Part shown: positions 27,479 to 36,305 of the stretch, in pieces
Position numbering within the stretch: the first letter of the stretch is position 1
How the letters are laid out: the number at the start of each line of letters is the position of its first letter
Notes under the pieces: model-generated
Database searches by the model: none
Told to the model about the DNA's origin: nothing
What the model saw: the letters and a program-made list of their open reading frames with translations, nothing else
Position numbers and translations under genes: made by a program
Assembly (NCBI RefSeq): GCF_001305595.1
Contig: NZ_CP012401.1
Span: 682,001-746,000 of the forward strand
Reading direction: 5' to 3'
Origin: Azospirillum thiophilum
GTDB lineage: Bacteria > Pseudomonadota > Alphaproteobacteria > Azospirillales > Azospirillaceae
DNA length: 64,000 bases

Positions 27479-28273
27479 TCAGACATCCAGGTCGACGATC
27501 ACCGGCACATGGTCCGATGGCTTGGGCTCCCAGCCGCGGGCATCGCGCAGCACCTTGACGCCCTGCAGCGCGCCTTCCAGCGGCGGCGTCACCCAGACAT
27601 GGTCCAGGCGCCGGCCGCGGTTGGAGGCGGCCCAGTCCTTCGCGCGGTAGCTCCACCACGTATAGAGCTTCTCCTCGGGCGGGACGAAGCGGCGCATGGC
27701 GTCGACCCAGCCGGCGGAGGCCTGCATCGCCGCCAGCCGTTCCACCTCGACCGGGGTGTGGGAGACGACCGACAGCAGCTCCTTGTGGCTCCAGACATCC
27801 TGTTCCAGCGGCGCGATGTTCAGGTCGCCGACCAGCACCATCGGGCGGTCGGGCGACCGCTCGGTGCCCAGCCAGCGGGTCATCTCGTCGAGGAACTGGA
27901 GCTTGTGGGCGAACTTGTCGTTCACCGCCGGGTCGGGGATGTCGCCGCCGGCCGGGATGTAGACGCAATGCAGCTCGATCCCGCCCGGCAGATGGGCGAG
28001 CGCGTGGCGGCAGTCCTGCTTGCCGCACCAATGCTGCACGTCATGCGACGTGAAGGGCAGGCGCGACAGGATGGCGACGCCGTTGTAGCTCTTCATCCCG
28101 TGGATGTGGGCGTGGACATAGCCGCGCTCCGCCAGCGGCGCCAACGGGAAGTCGGCGTCGACCACCTTGGTTTCCTGCAGGCAGATCACGTCCGGCCGCT
28201 CCTCCTCCATCAGGCGGAGGAGGAGGTCCAGACGCATGCGGACCGAATTGATGTTCCAGGTCGCGATGCGCAT
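27479..28273 (-). CDS. xthA: Exodeoxyribonuclease III
   Basis: A 264-residue AP endonuclease/3'-5' exonuclease. Motifs in order are ATWNINSVR (Asn), CLQETKV (Mg-binding Glu), LVGDLNIAP (Asp and Asn), RRLDHVWVTP and the C-terminal SDHVPVIVDL (catalytic Asp-His pair). It repairs abasic sites. It starts nine bases after the FAH-family gene ends, so both are on one transcript. Confidence 0.95.
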   Translation of the reverse strand: MRIATWNINSVRMRLDLLLRLMEEERPDVICLQETKVVDADFPLAPLAERGYVHAHIHGMKSYNGVAILSRLPFTSHDVQHWCGKQDCRHALAHLPGGIELHCVYIPAGGDIPDPAVNDKFAHKLQFLDEMTRWLGTERSPDRPMVLVGDLNIAPLEQDVWSHKELLSVVSHTPVEVERLAAMQASAGWVDAMRRFVPPEEKLYTWWSYRAKDWAASNRGRRLDHVWVTPPLEGALQGVKVLRDARGWEPKPSDHVPVIVDLDV

Positions 28274-28282
28274 GCCGGCGGC

Positions 28283-28966
28283 TCAGGCGATGGTCAGGGT
28301 GATGGTGCCGACGCCCTCGACCGCGCCGGTCAGCACGTCGCCGGACACCACCGGGCCGACGCCTTCCGGCGTGCCGGTGTAGATCAGGTCGCCCGGCTGC
28401 AGCTCGACCAGCCCGGACAGGTAGGAGATCGTCTCCGCCACCGACCAGATCAGGTCGGACAGGTCGCCCTTCTGCCGCGGCTCGCCGTTCACCTGCAGCG
28501 TGACCGCTCCCTTGGCCGGGTGGCCGAGGTCGGCGACGGTGCGGATGGCGCTGCACGGGGCCGACTGGTCGAAGCCCTTGCCCATGTCCCAGGGCTTGCC
28601 TTCCTTCTTGGCGGCGTTCTGCAGGTCGCGCCGGGTCATGTCCAGGCCGACGGCATAGCCGAACACATGGTCGAGCGCGCTCTCGACCGCGATGTCGCGC
28701 CCGCCGGTGCCGATGGCCACGACCAGCTCGATCTCGTGGTGGAGATTGGCGGTCCGGGGCGGATAGGGGATGGTGGCGCCGTCGGCGACGATGGCGTCGG
28801 CCGGCTTCATGAAGAAGAACGGCGGCTCGCGGTCGGGATCGGCACCCATCTCGCGGGCATGGGCGGCATAGTTGCGGCCAACGCAATAGATGCGGCGCAC
28901 CGGGAACGGATCGCCGCCCGCGACGGGGACGGCCGGCTGGGACCACAGGGGAATGGCGAAGGCCAT
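28283..28966 (-). CDS. Fumarylacetoacetate hydrolase family protein
   Basis: A 227-residue FAH-superfamily enzyme. It begins with [19 protein letters not shown], then FMKPADAI, the metal ligands in [11 protein letters not shown], and the C-terminal [16 protein letters not shown], all standard. Members hydrolyse or decarboxylate acylpyruvates and other aromatic-degradation diketones. The start at 28966 fits the family. The gene is followed at nine bases by xthA. Confidence 0.9.
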   Translation of the reverse strand: MAFAIPLWSQPAVPVAGGDPFPVRRIYCVGRNYAAHAREMGADPDREPPFFFMKPADAIVADGATIPYPPRTANLHHEIELVVAIGTGGRDIAVESALDHVFGYAVGLDMTRRDLQNAAKKEGKPWDMGKGFDQSAPCSAIRTVADLGHPAKGAVTLQVNGEPRQKGDLSDLIWSVAETISYLSGLVELQPGDLIYTGTPEGVGPVVSGDVLTGAVEGVGTITLTIA

Positions 28967-29430
28967 GGCATCGGCTTTCTGGTTGGGCTTGAGACGTCCC
29001 GAACAGCTAACCCGAAAGCGGGCTACCGACCAAGCGCCCAACCATCCGCCCTGCCCTGCAAGGTGCCCCGCCATCCCGGCCAGACAGCCGGCGAGTCGCG
29101 GGCCCGGCCCGAAGCCGGCCCGAATCCGGCCCGGGGCCGCGGCAGGGCCCGGACACGAAGACGCCCGGTCTGGGGGGGACCGGGCGCCGGAAGCTCCGAT
29201 TCGGGAACCCGCCTGCGGCAGGGGAAACCGCTCGGCGGGCGATCGGCGTCAAATCGGCGTCGACCACTTCTTGACTCTTCAAGATGGAATTTGTATGGCC
29301 TCCAACCAATACGTTTGGCGCATATCTGGTATGCACAGCCTATTGCATGTGCGGTTCTTGCTGACAAACGAATGGCTTGCCCGCATTTTATCCGTTCATC
29401 CGAAAATTCATCCAAAATGTGGCATCCACG
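28967..29430. other. Intergenic region with a hairpin and the probable MarR promoter
   Basis: This 464-base divergent region holds no gene. The first half is very GC-rich and carries a perfect 9-base hairpin (CGCCCGGTC-N7-GACCGGGCG, 29162-29186). The second half is AT-rich, with TTGACT at 29271 and TATGGC at 29294, spaced by 17 bases, a plausible promoter for the marR-like gene. A separated pair CGTTTG/CAAACG lies further downstream. Confidence 0.45.
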
Positions 29431-29925
29431 GTGACTGACAACGAGCGTTCCACTCCCGCCGACCGGCGGTCGCGTCTGCGGCCCGGGAAGAACGGCAAGC
29501 TTGCTCTCGGCCCTCTTCCTGAACTCGTGGGTTACAACCTGCGCAAGGCTCAGGTCGCGGTGTTCCAGAGCTTCCAGACTGCGGTCGCTCCGCACGACAT
29601 CACGCCCGGCCAGTTCGGCGTGCTGATCATGATCCGGGAGAACGAGGGGCTGTCCCAGTCCGACCTCGGCACGGCGGTCGGCATCGACCGGTCGACCATG
29701 GTCGCGGTGATCGACCGGCTCGAGTCGCGCGGCCTCGTCGTCCGCGCGCCCTCGCCGAACGACCGCCGGTCCTATGCGCTGCGGCTGTCGCCGGAAGGCC
29801 AGTCGCTGATGGACGACCTGATCCCGCGCGTCCAGGCCCACGACCAGGGCATGGTCAAGGATCTGTCTCCGGAGGAGCAGGTCCAGTTCATCGACTTCCT
29901 GCGCCGGGTGTCGCGGGCGAAGTAA
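29431..29925 (+). CDS. MarR family transcriptional regulator
   Basis: About 164 residues from a GTG at 29431; a TTG at 29377 is an alternative. The winged helix is clear: ITPGQFGVLIMIRENEGLSQSDLG, then IDRSTMVAVIDRLESRGLVVR and the wing SPNDRRSYALRL (short pieces cited as markers). The protein should bind DNA as a dimer and respond to a small ligand. The gene ends at a strong intrinsic terminator and appears to stand alone. Confidence 0.88.
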   Translation: MTDNERSTPADRRSRLRPGKNGKLALGPLPELVGYNLRKAQVAVFQSFQTAVAPHDITPGQFGVLIMIRENEGLSQSDLGTAVGIDRSTMVAVIDRLESRGLVVRAPSPNDRRSYALRLSPEGQSLMDDLIPRVQAHDQGMVKDLSPEEQVQFIDFLRRVSRAK

Positions 29926-29970
29926 GGCCCGGCCTTACCGCCACGCTCCAGGCACCGCGGACGACTGACA

Positions 29971-30013
29971 GCCCGCCCCGCACCGGCAGACGCCGGATGC
30001 GGGGCGGGCTTTT
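29971..30013 (+). terminator. Intrinsic terminator after the MarR gene
   Basis: An 11-base perfect stem GCCCGCCCCGC/GCGGGGCGGGC encloses a smaller CCGGC hairpin and is followed by TTTT. It lies 45 bases after the stop codon. Confidence 0.88.
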
Positions 30014-30052
30014 CTATTGTGGCGTCCGGACCGGAAAGTCGGGACGCAAATG

Positions 30053-30664
30053 TCAGGGCGAGGAGCCCGACGGTGCGGAGCCGCCGGTGGGCCAGGTGGA
30101 AAGCGCCTGCTCGGCAACGGCCTCCAGCTGGTCGCGGCTGAAGCCGGCCTTGGCCTGCACCGCCATGCCGTGGGAGACGGCCATCACGAAGGCCGCGAGG
30201 GCGTCGGCCTTGGCGCTCGCCGGCAGGTCGCCCTCGGCCTTCGCCTGCTCGAAGCGCTCGCGCAGCTGTGCCTCGCCGGTCGCGCGGAATTCGATCAGCG
30301 CTTGCCGCACGGCTTCCGCCTCGTCCGATCCCGCCAGGACACCGTTGATCCCGAGACATCCGGTGTGGCTCGGATAGCGGGTGTTGAGATCGGCCGCGCC
30401 GTACAGGATGTGCGCCGCGACGTGCCTTGCGGTGGGAAGCTTCATCGCCTGCGGGATGAAGTCCAGATAGCGCTCGTAGTAGCGGTCCAGGGCCCGGCGG
30501 AACAGCGCTTCCTTGTTGCCGAACGCGGAATAGAGCGCCGGCCGCTCGACCCCTGTCGCCTCCGTCAGGTCGGCGTAGGACGCCCCCTCGTAGCCCTTGC
30601 GCCAGAAGACGCACAGGGCGGCGTCCAGCGCCTTCTCCACGTCGAATTCGCGATGGCGTCCCAT
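30053..30664 (-). CDS. TetR/AcrR family repressor
   Basis: A 203-residue TetR protein. The N-terminal HTH (DVEKALDAALCVFWRKGYEG, YADLTEATGVERPALYSAFGNKEALF, cited in part) is typical of regulators that control an adjacent oxidoreductase. The ligand domain follows, with one cysteine in HTGCLG. It is divergent from the SDR gene, and three matching operator-like dyads lie between them, so it very likely represses both genes. Confidence 0.9.
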   Translation of the reverse strand: MGRHREFDVEKALDAALCVFWRKGYEGASYADLTEATGVERPALYSAFGNKEALFRRALDRYYERYLDFIPQAMKLPTARHVAAHILYGAADLNTRYPSHTGCLGINGVLAGSDEAEAVRQALIEFRATGEAQLRERFEQAKAEGDLPASAKADALAAFVMAVSHGMAVQAKAGFSRDQLEAVAEQALSTWPTGGSAPSGSSP

Positions 30665-30685
30665 CAGCCCACCCCCGACCTTTTC

Positions 30686-30699
30686 ATAATGACCGTTAT
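30686..30699. promoter_or_regulatory. Operator-like site 1 for the TetR regulator
   Basis: ATAATGACCGTTAT matches the perfect palindrome at 30732 in 12 of 14 positions. It is 22 bases upstream of the tetR start, placed to repress that gene. Confidence 0.65.
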
Positions 30700-30707
30700 T
30701 AAACCAG

Positions 30708-30736
30708 TTGACAGCCTTCTGTCCATATTTCATAAC
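30708..30736 (+). promoter_or_regulatory. Promoter of the SDR gene
   Basis: A consensus TTGACA (30708-30713) is followed after 17 bases by CATAAC (30731-30736). The -10 box overlaps the main palindromic operator, so repressor binding would block RNA polymerase. The SDR start codon is about 115 bases downstream. Confidence 0.7.
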
Positions 30737-30765
30737 GATCGTTATCGTAACATGCGTTATGAAAT
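30727..30765. promoter_or_regulatory. Nested operator for TetR regulation
   Basis: The core ATAACGATCGTTAT (30732-30745) is a perfect 14-base palindrome. A second related site, GTAACATGCGTTAT, follows at 30747-30760. In addition, ATTTCATAACG at 30727 and CGTTATGAAAT at 30755 form a perfect 11-base inverted repeat around both. The layout suggests cooperative binding of two TetR dimers. Confidence 0.75.
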
Positions 30766-30850
30766 CATCGCCACCTAAGGCGATCTGGCGGCGCCCCGAG
30801 GGCGCAAAGGCCCGATGGCACAAAGGCCTGGCACAACGGAAGGACCACTC

Positions 30851-31600
30851 ATGTCGACCATTTTGAAGGGCAAGGTCGCGCTCGTCACCGGCGGCTCGCG
30901 CGGGCTCGGCGCCGCCGCCGCGCTGGCGCTTGCCGACCAGGGGGCGGATGTCGCGATCAGCTACGTGGCGTCGGCCGAAAAGGCCGAAGCGGTGGTCGAG
31001 GCGCTGAAGGCGAAGGGCGTGCGCGCCCTTGCGATCCGGAGCGACCAGGCCGACATGGCGGCGGCCAGGCCGCTGGTCGACGCGGTGGTCGCGCATTTCG
31101 GCACGCTCGACATCCTCGTCGCCAACGCGGCGATCGCGGTGCAGGGCAGGACGGTCGACGACCCCGACCTCGACACGGTCAATCTAGACCGCCAGTGGCA
31201 GATCAACGTGATGGGCACGGTGGCGACCACGCGCGCGGCGGCGGCGGTACTGCCGGACGGCGGCCGGATCGTCTTCATCGGCTCCCTCCTGGGCAGCCGC
31301 GTCCCGTTCGCCGGCGTCGCCGACTATTCGGGAACCAAGGCGGCCATCGCCGGATATGCGAGGGGCGTCGCCCGCGATCTCGGCGGACGCAACATCACGG
31401 TCAACGTCGTCCAGCCCGGCATCATGCCGACGGACATGGCGGCGGCGGTTCGCGACAATCTCCCCGACGCGATCATGGACCTGCACCCCATCCGCCGGAT
31501 CGCGACGCTCGAGGAGGTGTCGGCCCTCGTCTGTTTCCTGGCGGGGCCGAACGCCGGCTACATGACCGGCGGCGTGATCGACGTGGCCGGCGGCCTGTAG
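30851..31600 (+). CDS. Short-chain dehydrogenase/reductase
   Basis: A 249-residue classical SDR. The NAD(P) motif is TGGSRGLGAA, the NAAI segment is present, and the active site is a serine in FIGSLLG with Y-x-x-x-K as YSGTK, followed by a conserved INVNVV-like QPGIMPTDM. The C-terminus GPNAGYMTGGVIDVAGG is standard for FabG-like members. It is controlled by the divergent TetR gene. Substrate unknown; such TetR/SDR pairs often handle quinones or electrophiles. Confidence 0.92.
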   Translation: MSTILKGKVALVTGGSRGLGAAAALALADQGADVAISYVASAEKAEAVVEALKAKGVRALAIRSDQADMAAARPLVDAVVAHFGTLDILVANAAIAVQGRTVDDPDLDTVNLDRQWQINVMGTVATTRAAAAVLPDGGRIVFIGSLLGSRVPFAGVADYSGTKAAIAGYARGVARDLGGRNITVNVVQPGIMPTDMAAAVRDNLPDAIMDLHPIRRIATLEEVSALVCFLAGPNAGYMTGGVIDVAGGL

Positions 31601-31740
31601 GCCCGATACCCCGATACCGGGGTCGGAAGGTCCCGGCGTCCGACCCCGGCAGGACGGGCGGCCAATCGGCTGGACAATGTCCGGCACCTCCATCAGGGTC
31701 GGCCGGGAGAACTTTTCCACCCCCGGTCGGACGAAGCCCC

Positions 31741-32790
31741 ATGGGTCGAACAGGCTCGGCAACCGCCATTCTGGCGGCGGTGCTCTTCGGCGTCAGCACG
31801 CCGCTGGCGAAGCTGCTGGTCCATGACCTGTCGCCCTGGATGCTGGCGGGGCTGCTGTATCTCGGCTCCGGGATCGGGCTGGGGCTGGTTCGGCTGACCC
31901 GTGGGCTGACGGCTCCGCAGCATGGGCGGAGCGAACGGAGCCTCCATGGCACCGAGTGGCCCTGGCTGCTGGCCGCCGTCTTCGCCGGGGGGATCGCCGG
32001 ACCGGTGCTGCTGATGTTCGGCCTGACGGCGACCTCGGCATCGACCGCCTCGCTGCTGCTCAATCTGGAAGGGGTGTTTACCGCCCTGCTGGCGTGGTTC
32101 GTCTTCCGGGAAGGCGTCGACCGGCGGCTCGTCGCCGGCATGGTCGCCATCGTCGCGGGGGCGGTCGTGCTCTCCTGGGGCGGAGCGGTGGACATCGCCG
32201 GAGGATGGGGGCCGGCCGCGGTCGCCACCGCGTGCCTGATGTGGGCGGTGGACAACAACCTGACCCGCAAGGTGTCGCTGGCCGATCCGGTGGACATCGC
32301 CGCGATCAAGGGTCTGGTCGCCGGCGGCGTCAATGTCGGGATCGCCCTGGCCCTTGGCGCCGGCCTGCCCGCCGTGCCGACGATGATCGCGGCCATGCTG
32401 GTCGGGCTGCTGGGCTACGGCATCAGCCTCGTGCTGTTCGTGGTCGCCCTGCGGCATCTCGGCACCGCCAGGACCGGGGCGTATTTCTCGACGGCCCCCT
32501 TCGTCGGCGGCATCGTCTCCCTCTTTATGTTCGGGGAGCCGCTGACGGCCGGGCTGGCCGCCGCGGCGGTCCTGATGGGACTGGGCGTCTGGCTGCACCT
32601 GACCGAGGACCACGACCATGAGCATGTTCACGAGGAGGTCGAGCACGATCACCCGCACATGCATGACGAGCACCACCGGCACGCCCATGACGGCCCGGTG
32701 ACCGAGCCGCACACCCACAAGCATCGTCATGGGCGTCTGCGGCACCGGCACGCCCATTTCCCCGATGCCCACCACGTCCACACACATTGA
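31741..32790 (+). CDS. DMT-superfamily (EamA) transporter with a histidine-rich tail
   Basis: A 349-residue membrane protein. About ten hydrophobic helices cover residues 6-285, in two EamA repeats (for example SASTASLLLNLEGVFTALLA in the first, cited as a marker). The last 65 residues are extraordinarily rich in histidine, aspartate and glutamate (DHDHEHVHEE, HRHAHD, HTHKHRHG). Such a tail should bind Ni, Co or Zn and suggests a metal exporter or metal-gated carrier. No metal-sensor gene is visible nearby. Confidence 0.85.
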   Translation: MGRTGSATAILAAVLFGVSTPLAKLLVHDLSPWMLAGLLYLGSGIGLGLVRLTRGLTAPQHGRSERSLHGTEWPWLLAAVFAGGIAGPVLLMFGLTATSASTASLLLNLEGVFTALLAWFVFREGVDRRLVAGMVAIVAGAVVLSWGGAVDIAGGWGPAAVATACLMWAVDNNLTRKVSLADPVDIAAIKGLVAGGVNVGIALALGAGLPAVPTMIAAMLVGLLGYGISLVLFVVALRHLGTARTGAYFSTAPFVGGIVSLFMFGEPLTAGLAAAAVLMGLGVWLHLTEDHDHEHVHEEVEHDHPHMHDEHHRHAHDGPVTEPHTHKHRHGRLRHRHAHFPDAHHVHTH

Positions 32791-32913
32791 GGCACGGACC
32801 GGACGAACCGCGGCGGGCGGCAAGCCCGCTCGCGGTCAACGCCGTTGCCTGCCGCACCCGGTCTGATAGAGTGCCGCCGCCTTGCACAGCTTTGAAGGGG
32901 CGTTGGGCTCGCG

Positions 32914-33840
32914 ATGGCCATTCCAGATTTCCAGACCCTGATGCTCCCCGTCCTGAAGACCGCATCCGGGGGTGGCGAGGTCCGCATCGGCGATGTGGTG
33001 GACCTGCTTGCCGACGCGTTCACCTTGACCGACGAGGAGCGGGCCCAGCTTCTGCCGTCGGGCCGGCAGACGACCTTCGCCAACCGGGTCCATTGGGCGA
33101 AGAGCTACCTCAATAAGGCCGGGTTGGTCGAAATGGCCCGGCGGGCTCACTTCCGCATCACTCCGGAGGGCCGGAGCGTGCTGAAGTCGCCGCCGGAGAA
33201 GATCACCATCCGATTCCTGGAGCAATTCCAGAGCTTCAAAGGTTTCCGCGACGGCGAGGCCGGAACGGCCGAGGCTGCCGAAATCGCCGAAGCCGTGCTG
33301 CCGGTTGCCGACAACCCGCTCACCCCCGACGAGGTGATGCGGCAGGCCCATGCCCGAATCGAGGCGTCGCTGGCCGACGAGATCCTCCTGCGGGTGCGGT
33401 CCGGCACGCCCGCCTTCTTCGAGAAGACGGTGGTCCGCCTGCTGATCACCATGGGCTATGGCGGGTCGGTCACGGAACTCGACAAGGCCCTGGTCGGCAA
33501 ATCGGGCGACGACGGTGTGGACGGCATCATCGACCAGGACCCGCTCGGACTGGACCGGGTCTATGTCCAGGCCAAGCGCTACGCCGACGGCAACACCGTC
33601 GGGGCGGGGGCGATCCGCGACTTCTTCGGCAGCCTGAACCTGTTCAAGGCGACCAAGGGGCTGTTCGTCACCACCTCCGCCTTCACCGCCTCGGCCAGGG
33701 AGACGGCGGACCGGCTCGGCACCCGCATCGTGCTGATCGACGGCATCCAACTGGCCAGGCTGATGATCCGCCACGAGGTCGGGTGCAGGATCGAGGAGAC
33801 CCTGCACATCAAGCGGGTGGACGAGGATTTCTTCGAGTAG
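32914..33840 (+). CDS. mrr: Mrr-like restriction endonuclease
   Basis: A 308-residue protein colinear with E. coli Mrr. The N-terminal winged-helix Mrr_N domain (residues 1-95; FANRVHWAKSYLNKAGL) is followed by the nuclease domain, with GDDGVDGIIDQD and VYVQAKRY providing the D...QxK catalytic set of the PD-(D/E)XK fold, then TTSAFTASAR. Mrr cuts modified DNA, a type IV restriction activity. No methylase is linked. It is the last recognisable gene before the accessory region begins and could be its first member. Confidence 0.9.
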   Translation: MAIPDFQTLMLPVLKTASGGGEVRIGDVVDLLADAFTLTDEERAQLLPSGRQTTFANRVHWAKSYLNKAGLVEMARRAHFRITPEGRSVLKSPPEKITIRFLEQFQSFKGFRDGEAGTAEAAEIAEAVLPVADNPLTPDEVMRQAHARIEASLADEILLRVRSGTPAFFEKTVVRLLITMGYGGSVTELDKALVGKSGDDGVDGIIDQDPLGLDRVYVQAKRYADGNTVGAGAIRDFFGSLNLFKATKGLFVTTSAFTASARETADRLGTRIVLIDGIQLARLMIRHEVGCRIEETLHIKRVDEDFFE

Positions 33841-34317
33841 CAGGGGCGCGGAGCCACCGGCGGGCCATCCGGTCCGCCGGGCCGTCGCTTCGGCCCATGG
33901 CTTGGATCGGATCGAGTAAAATCGGAATCGATTTGAAGCGTGAATCCGATTGCCAGACAAAGGGCGGAAGGTTCCTGCGTTTCATGACAACCGCATCGAA
34001 CCCCAAAATAAAAAGCGGGCCGAAAGCCGTTCCCGGCTACGCCCGCTACCACTCTACAGAACTTTTATGCCCCTCCGCGGGAGGGTGAAATTGGTGGAGC
34101 CGAGGAGGGTCATGCGGGCACCGGGTCAGGTCTGTCCGGTGACATTGTCCAGCACCGGCTTTTGGCGGTCGAGTGGTTCCAGAACGGCATGGTCAGCGGC
34201 ACGCCCAGGGCGGCAAATGAGGCCGTCATACCTCGTTGCGGCAACCAGCCGGAGTGATCGGATCGTTACCGATCCCGCTGTTGGCCTCGCCGGCATGGCC
34301 GCCAGCGTTCCTCACCC
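33841..34317. other. Gene-free stretch at the start of the accessory region
   Basis: No supportable gene in 477 bases. It contains a moderately AT-rich part (33905-34070) and the tRNA-3'-end-like sequence described at 34092. This is a natural candidate for the chromosome/island junction. Confidence 0.35.
34092..34111 (-). other. Possible tRNA 3'-end remnant (attachment-site-like)
   Basis: The plus strand reads TGGTGGAGCCGAGGAGGGTC, the complement of a typical tRNA 3' end (T-arm 3' strand, GGCTCCA acceptor half and CCA). No complete tRNA can be folded from the flanking bases. Integrative elements often leave such a fragment at one boundary. The match is short, so chance is possible. Confidence 0.3.
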
Positions 34318-34788
34318 TTACCGGCGGATCTGATCCAGGATCGCCTGGACTTCTGGGGTGAGCGGTGCCTCCCTGGCCAGCCGGATCTCAAGCTGTCGGC
34401 GTGCCTCGGCGTCAACGAACTTCGGTGTCGTCATGAATGCAAAGCGGGGGTTCGCCTCGGCCCTGGTCCGGCCGTTCAGGTAGACCTCCTGCCGGATCTC
34501 CAGGAACAATCGGTCCTCGTCGGTTCGGACGGTCATGTGGGCGGGGTTGATGCAGGTCTTCATCCCGCAGGTCATGCGAATCTGCGGTCGCCCGACCATG
34601 TTGGAGTTGAGACGGTTTCCGTAGGCCGCTTCGAAGGCTACGGGGCGAACGCATACACGTTCGCCGTTGATCTTCAGCACCGGGTAGCCGTTCTTGTCCA
34701 CTCTTCCTTTCCAGATCCGGCATCCTGTATTGAGGTCGTCCTCACTGTGCATTTCCAGCCGTTCGTGGATTGGGCGTGCATTACCCAT
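34318..34788 (-). CDS. HNH-endonuclease-like protein
   Basis: A 156-residue protein. GCRIWKGRVDKNGYPVLKI and the later RMTCGMKTCINPAHMTVRT follow the phage HNH pattern (markers cited in short form: CRIWKGRVDKNGY; CGMKTCINPAHM). The two cysteines and final histidine are kept, but the first HNH histidine is not in its usual place, so activity is uncertain. GAGGA lies a few bases before the ATG at 34788. It is probably a homing or phage-derived nuclease of the island. Confidence 0.6.
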   Translation of the reverse strand: MGNARPIHERLEMHSEDDLNTGCRIWKGRVDKNGYPVLKINGERVCVRPVAFEAAYGNRLNSNMVGRPQIRMTCGMKTCINPAHMTVRTDEDRLFLEIRQEVYLNGRTRAEANPRFAFMTTPKFVDAEARRQLEIRLAREAPLTPEVQAILDQIRR

Positions 34789-35425
34789 TGGTCCTCGCTC
34801 TTCTCCTCCTTCATTTTTACCACCCGGCCTTTTCGGAACGCAAAATTCCCGGCGAGCCTTCCTGGTGATGGGGCGGCTCATCCTGGCCCCCGGTTTCCCT
34901 GGTCTCCGCGATCCAGGCCGGGCACCCATCCTGGCCCTGGGCTCGGCCGATGCCCACCTCGCCAGCCCGGTCTGAACGGCAGCGACCCGCCGGACAGCCG
35001 GGCCATACCGGCCCTGACGCAAGCTCGGGCACGGCGGTTCCGACCCATCCAGATCCGGCGAAGCACTCCGGTGCCGGCCGGAGCGGGCCGAGCGGCAGCG
35101 AGGGCCGCGAAGGTCGGCACCTCGTGGTCGCGACGCAGGAGCGGCCACGACCGTGTTTCCCCGAAGCCGCTGGCATGGCCGAATTCCCCACGGCGACGCA
35201 GTCGGCAACGAGGCCCGGCACGGCGGGAGACGAGGGCGAAGCCCGAGACTCACGCCGGGAGGGCCGGTGTTAGGTTCGATCATCTCGTTTTGACCGGGGC
35301 AGAGGCGGGGGAGCGTTCTCCTCCTCCTGGAGGAGAAGGTTTTCCCCCCCTTTGACCTGGGCAGAACGGGAGGATTGGTGCCTCTAAGTAGGGAAAGAAG
35401 GTTTTCCCCCCCTGGGGCCAGACCG
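34789..35425. other. Long gene-free stretch with a degenerate tandem repeat
   Basis: No supportable gene in 637 bases; open frames here have shadow-like composition. The right end contains two imperfect units of 62-64 bases (35288-35413), listed separately. The rest is unremarkable GC-rich sequence. Confidence 0.4.
35288..35413. repeat. Imperfect 62-64-base tandem repeat, two units
   Basis: Each unit begins TTTGACC(G/T)GGGCAGA-like and ends with the identical 17-base GAAGGTTTTCCCCCCCT (35335-35351 and 35397-35413). The middle parts differ. The repeat lies just downstream of the 78-residue gene on the minus strand. Confidence 0.6.
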
Positions 35426-35662
35426 TCAGGCCCAGCCGTCGCAGAGTCGCTCCAGGACCTCCTGGGTCGCACACCCCGCCCGCACCACGATGCGGTCGAT
35501 GCCGTCCACCTGGGCGTCCAGGATCACGACACCGGCGTCACCCGGCTCGAAGAAGGAGCGGAACCGGACCCAGTTCGAGCCATCCAGGACCAGGATGGCG
35601 ACATGGTCGTGGGGATGCTGGGATCGGGGACTGCGGTTGAAATAGACCTCGCTGGCCTTCAT
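35426..35662 (-). CDS. Small protein of unknown function (78 aa)
   Basis: A 78-residue soluble protein with GAGGT about six bases before its ATG. It has an HPHDHV histidine cluster and alternating hydrophobic residues in the middle (VAILVLDG, GVVILDAQV), which suggests a small alpha/beta fold. No family recognised. Confidence 0.55.
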   Translation of the reverse strand: MKASEVYFNRSPRSQHPHDHVAILVLDGSNWVRFRSFFEPGDAGVVILDAQVDGIDRIVVRAGCATQEVLERLCDGWA

Positions 35663-35918
35663 GGCGGGACCTCGGATTGGCTGGTTGTCGGCTGGCCCCG
35701 TGACGGGCTCCGGGTATTTACCGGCCGGGTTCCGGACGGCCGTCCCGCCCGTCCAGGACGGCCTGGATCGCCGGGGCCACGCCGCTCCGCCATCGGCATC
35801 GGCATCGCGATGAAAAGGCGTCTGCCCGGAACTTTTAATTTCGACTTCCCGATTCGGAGTCAGGTAGCCAGGACCTCAGCGAGGTCACAGGGCCTCCACA
35901 TACGAAGGGAAAGCAAAA

Positions 35919-36305
35919 ATGGAACTGGCTACCGTCAAAATCCGCTGGGCGGACGGAACTCAACAGAAGATCTGGGTGATCCTTGGGCATTCGAACTACG
36001 AACATACCGGACCGGTGAGCCATGAGGTGGTTGCCGATCTGGTCATTTCGGTTGCTCGGGCGTCCTTGATTGCCGAGAGCCACCTGCCTGGACAAGAAGC
36101 CGTTCGGGACCTTTTGGCATCGCATCTGACCGCTTGGAAGAATCAGCCGGACGTGCCGGTCGAACCGATCTATGTCGGGTCTATCGGCATTGAGGTCGAG
36201 TTTCCGGGCAACCGCTCGCGGTCTGATGCACCTTACGGACCTGTCGTGGGAACGGCGGCGTGGTTCAGGGCATTGCGGATGCCTTCGCTTCCCGCAACGC
36301 CCTGA
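35919..36305 (+). CDS. Unknown protein overlapping the inverted repeat
   Basis: A 128-residue protein with AGGGAAAG just upstream of its ATG. It is moderately charged, without transmembrane segments or known motifs. All but about the first 20 codons lie inside the left copy of the inverted repeat, and the same coding sequence reappears at the right end of the window. Its last 41 bases overlap, tail to tail, the 3' end of the serine recombinase gene. The pair thus moves together. Confidence 0.55.
   Translation: MELATVKIRWADGTQQKIWVILGHSNYEHTGPVSHEVVADLVISVARASLIAESHLPGQEAVRDLLASHLTAWKNQPDVPVEPIYVGSIGIEVEFPGNRSRSDAPYGPVVGTAAWFRALRMPSLPATP

Noticed and set aside
34092..34111. A complete tRNA gene
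   Set aside because: Flanking sequence on the minus strand does not give D, anticodon and T arms or a matching 5' acceptor strand.
34817..35221. A 134-residue minus-strand frame in the gene-free stretch
   Set aside because: Its residue composition is irregular, there is no ribosome site, and no domain can be recognised.
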